45,583 nucleotides of DNA from JAOTYV01 sp041557595. GTDB taxonomy: Bacteria > Pseudomonadota > Alphaproteobacteria > UBA8366. The notes under the pieces are model-generated. The model saw nothing but the letters and a program-made list of their open reading frames with translations. It was not told the origin of the DNA and ran no database searches. Numbering within the stretch: the first letter of the stretch is position 1; every line of letters begins with the position of its first letter. This document shows positions 8,141 to 16,415 of this stretch, piece by piece. A program made the translations under genes and the position numbers. Where the stretch lies: contig JBFFGE010000008.1 of NCBI GenBank assembly GCA_041557595.1, positions 1 to 45,583 of the forward strand, read 5' to 3'.

Positions 8141-9082
8141 TCAGCGCACGATCATGACCGAATTCGGGGCGGTCTGCATGAGGCTTTGGGAAACGCTTCC
8201 GCTGAAAAACCGCGCCCACGGTGCCTTGCCGGATTCGGCCACCACGATCACGGAATAGTCGGCGCCGACCTCCAGGATTTGCTCCACCGGATCGCCGACC
8301 CGCGTATAGCTGTTCTTGATGGGAATTTGGTGCGCGGCGAAAATAGACTTCAATTTTTCAAGATGTTCCACTGCGGCCGCCTCGCCCTCGACATCAGGCG
8401 AGACCGTCAGGATCGAGACGGGCGCGTTGCCGTGACTGGCGAGAAACAAGTTCCGCTCGATCGCCGCATTCGCATGCGCCGAGCCGTCCGAACAAATGAG
8501 ATGGCCCCGGACCGCATCCAATTCCCGCGCGACCAGAACCGAACAAGGCGCATGGTCGACGACCTTTTCCGCTACCGCCGGATCCCAGAAGGACTTGGTC
8601 TTGCCGCGCCGCCACCTTTCGGACGCGCCAATAATGATCAAATCGTAATGGGCAACCTCGGTCTGCTCCAGGATACCGCTGGGCACGTTGAACGCAACCT
8701 TGAGCTTGAGGATGATCTTCTTGCCGGTCTTGTCGGTATATTCGATCTTGTTGTCGCCGAGCGGATCGCCCTCCACGTCGACATGGGTCGCCTCTTCCTT
8801 CCAGTCGTCTCCCATCGCGCCGTGGGCGATGAGCACATCACGGCCCTTCTTCAGGTAGGTAATCCCGGGAAGTTCCAGGCCCCAATTCAGCATGTTTTCC
8901 CGGGCGATACGGACGTTCAAACCGCCGCTGCGCATGCCTTGGTCCATCGGCCGAACATAACACAGGCAGATATCGTGTTCCGGGCCGAAGTCGGCCGCAA
9001 AGGATGCGCCGCGATAGGATTCTTCCGTGCCGTCGATACAGACGAGGATTCTGAATTTTCGCGTGTTAGCCTGATCGGCCAT
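8141..9082 (-). CDS. Tandem universal stress protein (UspA domains)
   Basis: 313 residues with two UspA-like halves. The first starts RKFRILVCIDGTEESYRG and carries a long insertion (about residues 75-150, including EGDPLGDNKIEYTDKTGKK) before IIGASERWRRGK and APCSVLVA. The second starts AVRGHLICSDGSAHANAA and ends with VVAESGKAPWARFFSGSV and VMIV, where the glycine-rich ATP site is largely kept; the first half lacks its GS pair. ATG at 9082 is preceded by GGAGGG, which decides against the longer frame from 9232 that runs into the transporter gene. It starts 17 bp after the DASS transporter stop, so a transporter-USP operon is likely, comparable with the known TRAP transporter-USP pair TeaABC-TeaD. 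A regulatory role on the transporter is inference. Confidence 0.88.
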   Translation of the reverse strand: MADQANTRKFRILVCIDGTEESYRGASFAADFGPEHDICLCYVRPMDQGMRSGGLNVRIARENMLNWGLELPGITYLKKGRDVLIAHGAMGDDWKEEATHVDVEGDPLGDNKIEYTDKTGKKIILKLKVAFNVPSGILEQTEVAHYDLIIIGASERWRRGKTKSFWDPAVAEKVVDHAPCSVLVARELDAVRGHLICSDGSAHANAAIERNLFLASHGNAPVSILTVSPDVEGEAAAVEHLEKLKSIFAAHQIPIKNSYTRVGDPVEQILEVGADYSVIVVAESGKAPWARFFSGSVSQSLMQTAPNSVMIVR

Positions 9083-9099
9083 GTTCCCTCCGACCGGTC

Positions 9100-10587
9100 C
9101 TAGGTACCAAGTAAAGGCCAATACAAAGATGCTGCTACAAGCAACAGGACGGTGGACATGAGAACCATCCGCCATCCGACAATCAGGAAATCCGACGTCT
9201 TCAGGTACCCTGATGCATAAACAATAGTGCACGCGGGTGTCCCGACAACCGTCAAATAAGCGAATGCGGAGGACACCGCGGTGATAAAGCCGATCAGCAG
9301 CGGGCTTTCGCCTGCGATATCGGCAAGGTTAAGGACCAATGGCCCGAGCACCGCCACCGCCGCCCCGTTCGACATGGTGTTGGTCACGGCGGTCGTCAGC
9401 GCGGATACCGCCACCCACAGACCGATTCCCTGATCGGCGCCGAACGGCGAAAGCATCCCGATGAACCCCTCGGCCACCCATTTCGCCGCACCGGTTTCCT
9501 TCATCTGGACCCCGAGGGAGATGACCGCGGCATACAGCAGCACAACGCCCCAGTTGACGCCCGAATTCATGTCTTCCCAGTTGACCAATCCGGCGATCAG
9601 AAAGGCCGCCGCGCCCAGCACAGCGATCGTGCCGAGCCCCAGCGCGTCGGAACCGAATATCCAGCCCAGCAGGACCAGGAAAAACAGCACGATGGTCGCC
9701 CACCCCCGAGTCGTCATCCCGCCTTCTTCCTGAATTTGCGCGCGCAGCTTCACCACCGCGCGCGACAGGTCACGATGTTCCGGACGGAAAGTATGCAGCA
9801 ATATCAAGGTGACGAAGGGGAGCTGTATCAGGAACATGGGATAGGCGTATGCCATCCAGGTGACGTAATCGATCAGGAATTTGTAAGTATCGGGATTTGC
9901 GGGATCGTAAAAGAACTCGCGCCAGTATCCGATCATGATGGCGTTGCGCGCCCCGCCCGACGGCGTACCGATGCCCGCGATGGAACATCCGTAGCTGATC
10001 GAGAACAGGATCACCGCCGCCAGCCGGCGCACCTGCCGCGGATCGTCCGATGTCAGCGTGATCAGCGTCAGACCCACCGGCAGCATCATCGCCGCGACCG
10101 TGTGTTCGCCGATAAAGGACGCGAGAACGCCGCTGACCGCCGAAATGCCGATACAGATGCGCGAGGTTTTCGTACCGGTCATACGGACGATGAAGAAAGC
10201 GAGCCGCTTATCGAGCTTTTGCTTGACCACGGCGACCGCCAGCATCAGGGAACCCATGATGAACAAGACGGAATCATTCATCAGGCTGGTCGCAACGCTG
10301 GTGGAATCGATGCCGAGCAGGATAACCTGCCCGACGACGATGAGCAGCGCCACCGTCGGCAGCGGCACCGGTTCGGTCACGAACAGGATCGTCGCCACCA
10401 CCGACATGGTCAGGACAATCATGCCTTGCTCGGAAAGACCGTTTGGAACCGGCAGCGCAATCATAACCGCGCCGACCCCCATGGCGATGAAAAACCACCT
10501 CCGCTGCCACACATAAAACCAGATGGATTTCACGGTGATGGCGAGCACGCGGACCGTGCGCCCCGAATTCGTCGCTATTTCCACCAT
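9100..10587 (-). CDS. DASS/SLC13 family (divalent anion:Na+ symporter-type) carboxylate transporter
   Basis: 495 residues with about eleven to twelve membrane segments. The C-terminal half keeps the family signature region TTAVTNTMSNGAAVAVLGPL, and MMLPVGLTLI follows the first re-entrant hairpin. In the first hairpin, however, the position where SNT normally binds Na+ reads SFIGEHTVAAMMLP. A short cytosolic N-terminus with a Trp/Tyr-rich helix (SIWFYVWQRRWFFIAMG) precedes segment 1. Family members import succinate, malate, citrate, sulfate or tartrate. The gene leads a two-gene unit with the universal stress protein and is divergent from the glyoxalase-II-like gene. The start at 10587 has no strong ribosome site, so the N-terminus is less sure. 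Confidence 0.9.
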   Translation of the reverse strand: MVEIATNSGRTVRVLAITVKSIWFYVWQRRWFFIAMGVGAVMIALPVPNGLSEQGMIVLTMSVVATILFVTEPVPLPTVALLIVVGQVILLGIDSTSVATSLMNDSVLFIMGSLMLAVAVVKQKLDKRLAFFIVRMTGTKTSRICIGISAVSGVLASFIGEHTVAAMMLPVGLTLITLTSDDPRQVRRLAAVILFSISYGCSIAGIGTPSGGARNAIMIGYWREFFYDPANPDTYKFLIDYVTWMAYAYPMFLIQLPFVTLILLHTFRPEHRDLSRAVVKLRAQIQEEGGMTTRGWATIVLFFLVLLGWIFGSDALGLGTIAVLGAAAFLIAGLVNWEDMNSGVNWGVVLLYAAVISLGVQMKETGAAKWVAEGFIGMLSPFGADQGIGLWVAVSALTTAVTNTMSNGAAVAVLGPLVLNLADIAGESPLLIGFITAVSSAFAYLTVVGTPACTIVYASGYLKTSDFLIVGWRMVLMSTVLLLVAASLYWPLLGT

Positions 10588-10653
10588 ATCGATAATATTT
10601 CAGTCGTTGTGATCGAGGTTCCTTGACGAGGGCCGGCACTCATTGCGGTTGCG

Positions 10654-10676
10654 TCTCATTCTAGTGAGATTGTCTC
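10654..10676. promoter_or_regulatory. Possible operator in the DASS / hydrolase divergent region
   Basis: In the 217-bp divergent spacer, TCTCA (10654-10658) is mirrored by TGAGA (10665-10669), and another TCTC follows at 10673. Such overlapping half-sites are common at dimeric repressor operators, but the arms are short and no regulator gene is linked. No convincing promoter boxes were identified in the rest of the spacer. Confidence 0.2.
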
Positions 10677-10804
10677 GATTGGTGCAAATCGCGCGCGAGC
10701 GCCGATTATGCTGCGCCATCCGCATCATATTATGTGATAGACTTGAAATAGCGTTCGCGAAGGCGGCGCGCCGCGACACATCAGCATGGACACCGGAGTT
10801 TGGA

Positions 10805-11596
10805 ATGATCGTCGAACAGATCTGGACCGATAACGCCTATCGCAATTTCAATTATCTGATCGCTTGCCCGGAGACCGGCGAAGCCCTGGCGATCGACCCG
10901 CTGGACCACGAGAAATGCCTGGCCCAGGCCAAGCAAAAGGGCTGGGAAGTTACGCAGATTCTCAACACTCATCACCATGGCGATCATATCGGCGGCAACG
11001 GCCCGATGGTGGCGGCGACGGGCGCCAAGATCCTGGCCCATGCGGGCGCCAGCGATAAGATCCCCGACATGGACGTTGGGCTCGGCAGCGGCGACGTTAT
11101 CCGCGTCGGCCTGACCGTCGAACTCGAATGCCTCGACACGCCGGGCCACACGATGAGCCATATCTGCCTGCTGTCGCGCACCGACACGCCGGCCCTGTTC
11201 TGCGGCGACACGATGTTCAACGCGGGCGCCGGCAATTGCCACAATGGCGGCCATCCGGAAGCCATGTACGACACCTTCGCCAATCAGCTCGCGAAGCTGC
11301 CGGAACACACGCTGATCTACCCGGGCCACGACTACATCGCGAACAATCTGCGATTTACGCTCGACCGGGAGCCGGACAATGTTCGCGCCGCGGAGTTGCT
11401 GAAATCCGTCGACGGACAGGACACCGATGACGCGATGGTCTCGACCCTAGCGATAGAAAAGGAAATTAACACGTTTTTCCGGCTGCACAGCCCGACCGTC
11501 ATCCGCAAGCTGCAGGAAATCTTCAGCGACATGCCGGAGACACCGGACCCGAAGACCGTATTCCTGAAACTCCGCCAACTCCGCAACGACTGGTAA
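10805..11596 (+). CDS. gloB: Metallo-beta-lactamase fold hydrolase, glyoxalase II type (hydroxyacylglutathione hydrolase)
   Basis: 263 residues. The metal motif THHHGDHIGG (His56, His58, Asp60, His61), DTPGHTMSH (His115), the bridging Asp135 in FCGDTMF and YPGHDY (His175) are all in place, and the C-terminal helical HAGH domain ends in the usual FLKLRQLRNDW. Length matches glyoxalase II, which hydrolyses S-lactoylglutathione to lactate. ATG at 10805 is preceded by GGAG; the frame extends 54 codons further upstream with no family similarity. A class V aminotransferase follows after 16 bp on the same strand. The gene symbol is given for the family; paralogues with other thioester substrates exist. 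Confidence 0.88.
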   Translation: MIVEQIWTDNAYRNFNYLIACPETGEALAIDPLDHEKCLAQAKQKGWEVTQILNTHHHGDHIGGNGPMVAATGAKILAHAGASDKIPDMDVGLGSGDVIRVGLTVELECLDTPGHTMSHICLLSRTDTPALFCGDTMFNAGAGNCHNGGHPEAMYDTFANQLAKLPEHTLIYPGHDYIANNLRFTLDREPDNVRAAELLKSVDGQDTDDAMVSTLAIEKEINTFFRLHSPTVIRKLQEIFSDMPETPDPKTVFLKLRQLRNDW

Positions 11597-11612
11597 ATTA
11601 AAGCCCAGCGCG

Positions 11613-12725
11613 ATGACGATCGCCAACCAGCGCGCCCTGTTCGATATTCCGGACGGGGTCAGCTATATCAACTGCGCCCAGCAATCGCCGCTGCTGGACG
11701 CGGTGTGCCGCGCCGGGGAAATTGCCGTGTCGCTCAAAGCGCATCCCTGGATCGATTTCCGCACGCAGGCGGCGGCCGATGCGGAGGCGGCGCGCGACCT
11801 GTTCGCCCAGCTGATCGGCGCCGCCGGAAACGACATCGCCATCGTGCCTGCGACCAGCTACGGCATCGCCGTCGCCGCCGCCAACCTGCCGATCGAACGC
11901 GGTCAGAAGATCGTCGTCACCCAGGATCAGTTCCCCTCCGACTTTTTCGCCTGGCGCCACCTTGCCAAAGGATCCGACGGCGAGCTGGTGATGGTGAATC
12001 GGCCCGGCGACGGCGACTGGACAAGCGCGGTGCTCGCCGCGATCGACGCGAATACGGCGATCGTCTCCGCACCCCCCTGCCACTGGACCGATGGCGGCGC
12101 GGTGGATTTGACCGCGGTCGGCGCGCGCTGCCGCGCCGTGGGCAGCGCCTTCGTCATCGACGCGACCCAGGCGGCCGGCGCGATGCCGATCGACGTCGCG
12201 GCGCTGCAACCCGACTTCCTCGTCAGCTCCGCCTACAAATGGCTGCTCTGCCCCTACACGCTGGGATTCCTGTATGCCGCCCCGCACCGGCAACAGGGCC
12301 GGCCCATCGAATGGCACGAATGGGCGGTCTCGGCGATGGAGGGATCCGACGGCGCGCGCGGCGCCCGACGTTACGACATGGGCGAACGCAATAACCCGAT
12401 CAATCTCAAGATGGCGCTGGCCGCACTCGAACAATTGCTTGATTGGGGAACGGACAATATTTCCGCGACGGTGAAACAATTGACCAACAGAGTCGCCGAC
12501 GGCGCGGCAGAGCGCGGTTTTAATGTCCCGCCCGCGGATCACCGGGTGAACCACATCATCGGCCTGCGCCGCGCCGAGGCATGGCCGGCGGACATCATCG
12601 AACGCCTCGCCGCCGACAACGTCTATGTCAGCCAGCGCGGCGACGCGCTCCGGATCAGCCCGCATGTGTTCAACGACGCCAGCGACGTCGATCGCTTTTT
12701 CACCGCGCTGGATAGCGCCCTTTGA
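11613..12725 (+). CDS. Class V aminotransferase (kynureninase/epimerase-like)
   Basis: 370 residues of PLP fold type I. The cofactor lysine lies in VSSAYKWLLCPYTLGF, the pyridine-binding Asp in FVIDATQAAGAMPIDV, and the N-terminal motif AGNDIAIVPATSYGIAVAA matches the class V group. The segment QGRPIEWHEWAV after the lysine and RYDMGERNNPINL are shared with a poorly characterised branch near kynureninase and isopenicillin N epimerase. It begins 16 bp after the glyoxalase-II-like gene and is probably cotranscribed with it. Start context is weak, but the N-terminus fits. A 298-bp gap with GC-rich repeats follows. Substrate is unknown. Confidence 0.87.
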   Translation: MTIANQRALFDIPDGVSYINCAQQSPLLDAVCRAGEIAVSLKAHPWIDFRTQAAADAEAARDLFAQLIGAAGNDIAIVPATSYGIAVAAANLPIERGQKIVVTQDQFPSDFFAWRHLAKGSDGELVMVNRPGDGDWTSAVLAAIDANTAIVSAPPCHWTDGGAVDLTAVGARCRAVGSAFVIDATQAAGAMPIDVAALQPDFLVSSAYKWLLCPYTLGFLYAAPHRQQGRPIEWHEWAVSAMEGSDGARGARRYDMGERNNPINLKMALAALEQLLDWGTDNISATVKQLTNRVADGAAERGFNVPPADHRVNHIIGLRRAEAWPADIIERLAADNVYVSQRGDALRISPHVFNDASDVDRFFTALDSAL

Positions 12726-12800
12726 ACGTATCCGTCCTGCACTTGTGAGTCCGCTCAATTTTCGCTCTAAAATCTGGACGGTATTCCACCCCCACCCCGA

Positions 12801-12869
12801 CCCTCCCCCATCAAGGGGGAGGGAGAACCTGGTCGCGATTTCTTAGCCCTCCCCCTTGATGGGGGAGGG
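12801..12869. repeat. Pair of 23-bp inverted repeats, GGGGGAGGG palindromic element
   Basis: CCCTCCCCCATCAAGGGGGAGGG (12801-12823) is repeated as its exact reverse complement at 12847-12869, with 23 bp between. Each copy is itself almost palindromic, so either hairpins within copies or one long hairpin can form. Flanking tracts (CCCACCCC before, GGGATGGGAGGGG after) extend the symmetry. Repeats of this type are, from memory, scattered between genes in many alphaproteobacterial genomes. Nothing else was recognised in the 298-bp gap 12726-13023. Confidence 0.85.
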
Positions 12870-13023
12870 ATGGGAGGGGTGACGCATCATGACCCGTCGA
12901 CGCATGTCGACACTCCAACACGCAAACGCAGAATATTTCACACGTTTCCTTGCGGGGGCAGAGATGACAATCCCGCAGTGGCGCACTACCGTTCCCGGAA
13001 TTTCCCGATAGCCGGAGCGCGCC

Positions 13024-14016
13024 ATGTCCACTATTCCGATCACCATCGCCGCGGGCGATTACGACCGCACCCGCCCGATCAAGGACGGAAGGGTTCCGGT
13101 CGACGGCTGCGATGTCACCTATCTGACCATGGAGCCGGAGGAGCTTTTCTTTCGCGCGATCCGGTATGAAGAATTCGACGTCTGCGAATTGTCGCTCAGC
13201 AGCTACATCATGCAGTCCTCGAAGGGGAAGACCGGCTACACCGCGATCCCGGTCTTCCTGTCGCGGGCCTTCCGGCACTCCGGCTTCTACATCCGCACCG
13301 ACCGGGGGATCGACGGCCCGGCGGATTTGAAGGGCAAGCTGGTCGGCATGCCGGAATACCAGATGACGGCCTGCGTCTGGCAGCGCGGCTTCCTGAAAGA
13401 CGAACACGGCATCGAGGCCACCGACATTCACTGGCGCAGCGGCGGGCAGGAAACGCCGGGCCGCGAGGAACGCGCGCCGATCACCCTACCGCCGGAGATC
13501 GATCTGCAACGCATTCCGAACGACAAGACCCTCGCCGGCATGCTGGCGGACGGCGAGCTGGATGCGCTGATGCTGCCCCGTGCCCCGTCCTGCTTCGTGA
13601 ACGGCGCGCCGAATGTCGGCCGGCTGTTCCCCGACTACCGCACGGCGGAACAGGACTATTACAGGAAATCCGGCCTGCACCCGCTGATGCACATGGTCGC
13701 CGTTAAGAAGTCGCTGGTCGAGAAATACCCATGGCTGCCGGCCAACCTGTACACGGCGTTCCGCCACGCCAAGGATCTGGCCGTCGCCGATCTGGAACGC
13801 ATCACCGCGCTGCCGCTGGTGCTGCCCTGGGTCGGCGCCGAGCTGGCGGCGACCCGCGCCGTGCTGGGCGAGGATTTCTGGCCCTATGGCGTCCAGGCGA
13901 ACGAAAAGGAACTACGCGCGCTGATGCGCTATCAGATCGAGCAGGGGCTGACCGATACCGAACAGCCTCTCGAGAATCTGTTCGCGCCGACCACCTTCGC
14001 CACCGCGGTCGTCTGA
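13024..14016 (+). CDS. 4,5-dihydroxyphthalate decarboxylase-like protein
   Basis: 330 residues with the periplasmic-binding-protein-like fold used by the 4,5-dihydroxyphthalate decarboxylase (Pht5) family. Seen: the N-terminal ITIAAGDYDRTRPIKDG, the EFDVCELSLSSYI motif, and DLKGKLVGMPEYQMTACVW, followed by LFPDYRTAEQDYYR and the hydrophobic C-terminal half. There is no signal peptide, which argues for a cytosolic enzyme or sensor, not an ABC binding protein. CGGAG lies eight bases before the ATG. It is 7 bp upstream of the second CoxL-type gene, so the decarboxylase and hydroxylase are likely one transcript. Family members remove a carboxylate from dihydroxy-aromatic acids, but many homologues are uncharacterised and the aromatic substrate is not proven here. 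Confidence 0.8.
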   Translation: MSTIPITIAAGDYDRTRPIKDGRVPVDGCDVTYLTMEPEELFFRAIRYEEFDVCELSLSSYIMQSSKGKTGYTAIPVFLSRAFRHSGFYIRTDRGIDGPADLKGKLVGMPEYQMTACVWQRGFLKDEHGIEATDIHWRSGGQETPGREERAPITLPPEIDLQRIPNDKTLAGMLADGELDALMLPRAPSCFVNGAPNVGRLFPDYRTAEQDYYRKSGLHPLMHMVAVKKSLVEKYPWLPANLYTAFRHAKDLAVADLERITALPLVLPWVGAELAATRAVLGEDFWPYGVQANEKELRALMRYQIEQGLTDTEQPLENLFAPTTFATAVV

Positions 14017-14023
14017 CCGGCGC

Positions 14024-16348
14024 ATGTTCGGCGAACGCGTCAAACGGATCGAGGATCCATCGCTGTTACGCGGCGAGTCGATTTTCGCCGACGACATCCA
14101 CCTGCCGGGCATGCTCCACGCTTGCTTCCTGCGCAGCCCGCACGCGCACGCCAAAATCGAAGGCATCGATGCCACCGCGGCGCGGGCGTTGGACGGCGTG
14201 CACGCGGTCTTCACGTTTGCCGACCTGGCGCCGCACGTGACAAGCGAACGCATTCCCTGCGCCATGCCAAGCGCGGCGATCCGTCATGCGGTCGAGCCCT
14301 ACATCCTCGCCAAGGACGAGGTCTGCCATGTGGGCGAGCCGATCGCCGTCGTCCTGGCCGACGACCGGTATGCGGCCGAGGACGCGATCGAGTACATTGT
14401 GGTCGACTACGCGCCTTTGCCTGCCGCGGCCGACGCGCGCGCGGCCCTGTTGCCGGACGCGCCGCAGGTGCGGCTGGACGTCCCCGACAACCGGGTCGCC
14501 GAGTTCACCCAATCCTTCGGTGACGCGGATGCCGCCTTCCGCAGCGCCGACCATGTCGTCACCGAGCAGTTCTGGCTCCATAAGGGCGGTGGCCACGCCA
14601 TCGAATGCCGGGGTCTCGTCGCACGGTATGACGCGGTGGACGACCTGTTGACCGTATGGGACGGCACGCAGATGCCGCATCGCATCCATGGCATTCTGGT
14701 CGAATTGCTCGGCTGCGGCGAAGCGCAGGTGCGCATTGCGCCGCCGGCGGTGGGCGGCGGCTTCGGGCCGAAATTCGTCTTCTACCAGGAAGAGATCGTC
14801 GTCCCGCTGGCCGCCAAACTGTTGCGCCGCCCGGTCAAATGGATCGAGGACCGGCGCGAACACTTCACGGCCACGACGCAGGACCGCGATCAGTACTGGC
14901 AGGTCGAGGCCGCCTTCGACTCGAAAGGAAAACTGCTCGCCATTCGCGGCGCGATGGTGCACGACCACGGCGCCTATACGCCCTACGGCATCGTCATCGC
15001 GCAGAATTCGGGAACCAATTTGCTCGGCCCCTATGTGCTGCCGAGTTGCGATCTCACGATAACATCGGCGCTGACCAATCTGATTCCATCGACGCCGACC
15101 CGCGGCGCGGGACGGCCGCAGGCCACTTTCGTGATGGAGCGCTTGCTGGACCGGGGAGCGCAGGCGCTCGGCCTGGAGCGGCATGAAATTCGCCGGCGCA
15201 ATATGATCGGCCCGGAAGAAATGCCCTATGCGACTCCGGTCATCGCCCGCGACGGCAGCGTCATCACCTATGACAGCGGCGACTACCCGGCGTGTCAGGC
15301 AATGGTCCTGACGGAAGCGGGATACGAGCGCTTTCGCGATCGCCAAACGGCGGCACAGGCCGAAGGGCGCTATATCGGATTGGGCCTTGCCAACTATGTC
15401 GAAGGCACCGGGCGGGGCCCTTTCGAATCGGCGACCGTGCGCGTCGGCCAATCCGGCAAGATCGTCATCCAGACCGGCGCCAGCGGCCAGGGCCAGGGCA
15501 TCGAGACCAGCCTCGCGCAGATCTGTGCAGGCGCACTCGGCGTCGATATCGCCGACATCACGGTGTCCGCCGGCGACACCGCCGCCGCCCCGCTCGGCCT
15601 CGGCGCGTTCGCCAGCCGCCAGGCGGTCAACGCGGGAAGCTCGGTCCTGCGCGCCGCCGAAACGGTGCGCGAAAAAGCGCTCGACGCCGCGGCGCACATG
15701 CTCGAAGCCGCCAAGGAAGATCTCGAGATCCGCCTCGGCCAAGTGCAGGTGAAGGGCGTGCCCGAGATGTCGGTCTCGCTGGGCGAAATCGCCCGCGGGC
15801 TGACCGGCATGCCGGGCTATGCGATGGCAACGGGCCTGCCGCCCGGTCTCGCCGCGACCGAGCACTTCGAACCCGCCGCGCTGACCTATTGCAACGGCAG
15901 CCACGTTGCGGAAGCCGAAGTGGATATCCAGACCGGCGCGGTCAAACTGCTGCGTTACATCGTCGTCCACGATTCCGGTCGGCTGATCAATCCGATGATC
16001 GTCGAAGGGCAGGTTCTGGGCGGCGTCGCGCACGGCATCGGCAGCGCGCTGTTCGAATGGATGCGCTATGACGAATACGGCCAGCCGCAGACCACGAATT
16101 TCGGCGAATACCTGCTGCCGACCGCGCCCGACATGCCGCCGATCGAGATCCACCACATGGAATCGCCGACGCCGCTCAACCCACTCGGCGTCAAGGGCGC
16201 GGGCGAGAGCGGCACCATCGCCGCCTCCGCCGCGATCATCTCGGCCGTCGAGGACGCGCTACGTCCCTTCGGCGTCCGAATTTCCGAGGCCCCGCTGACG
16301 CCGGAGCGGTTGTTGCAGTTGATTTCGGAGACACAGGCGGCAGAATAA
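14024..16348 (+). CDS. Xanthine dehydrogenase/CoxL-type molybdopterin-binding large subunit, second copy
   Basis: 774 residues with the hammerhead domain (SIFADDIHLPGMLHACFLRS) followed by the molybdopterin domain: VGGGFGPKF, TPTRGAGRPQ (about 357-366), GASGQGQGIETSLAQI and VKGAGESG with the likely catalytic Glu at 728. Same family as the gene at 1.6-4.0 kb, but clearly different in sequence. The CO-dehydrogenase CSFR loop is absent (TRGAGR instead), so hydroxylation of an organic ring or aldehyde is more plausible. It starts 7 bp after the dihydroxyphthalate-decarboxylase-like gene and is followed by an SDR gene after 67 bp. No small [2Fe-2S] or FAD subunit gene is present in the window. Confidence 0.92.
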   Translation: MFGERVKRIEDPSLLRGESIFADDIHLPGMLHACFLRSPHAHAKIEGIDATAARALDGVHAVFTFADLAPHVTSERIPCAMPSAAIRHAVEPYILAKDEVCHVGEPIAVVLADDRYAAEDAIEYIVVDYAPLPAAADARAALLPDAPQVRLDVPDNRVAEFTQSFGDADAAFRSADHVVTEQFWLHKGGGHAIECRGLVARYDAVDDLLTVWDGTQMPHRIHGILVELLGCGEAQVRIAPPAVGGGFGPKFVFYQEEIVVPLAAKLLRRPVKWIEDRREHFTATTQDRDQYWQVEAAFDSKGKLLAIRGAMVHDHGAYTPYGIVIAQNSGTNLLGPYVLPSCDLTITSALTNLIPSTPTRGAGRPQATFVMERLLDRGAQALGLERHEIRRRNMIGPEEMPYATPVIARDGSVITYDSGDYPACQAMVLTEAGYERFRDRQTAAQAEGRYIGLGLANYVEGTGRGPFESATVRVGQSGKIVIQTGASGQGQGIETSLAQICAGALGVDIADITVSAGDTAAAPLGLGAFASRQAVNAGSSVLRAAETVREKALDAAAHMLEAAKEDLEIRLGQVQVKGVPEMSVSLGEIARGLTGMPGYAMATGLPPGLAATEHFEPAALTYCNGSHVAEAEVDIQTGAVKLLRYIVVHDSGRLINPMIVEGQVLGGVAHGIGSALFEWMRYDEYGQPQTTNFGEYLLPTAPDMPPIEIHHMESPTPLNPLGVKGAGESGTIAASAAIISAVEDALRPFGVRISEAPLTPERLLQLISETQAAE

Positions 16349-16415
16349 GCTGCGGCGTACCGGTACCGGCGAAGACTACGCCGATCTACCCGAGAATTAC
16401 CGTGGAGAAACGATC

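Noticed and set aside
14066..16156. 696-codon minus-strand ORF
   Set aside because: Antisense shadow of the second CoxL-type gene; no recognisable family features.
1635..16348. CO dehydrogenase for the two CoxL-type proteins
   Set aside because: The CSFR loop of form I CoxL is missing in both (AYRGAGK and TRGAGR) and the CoxM/CoxS genes are absent.
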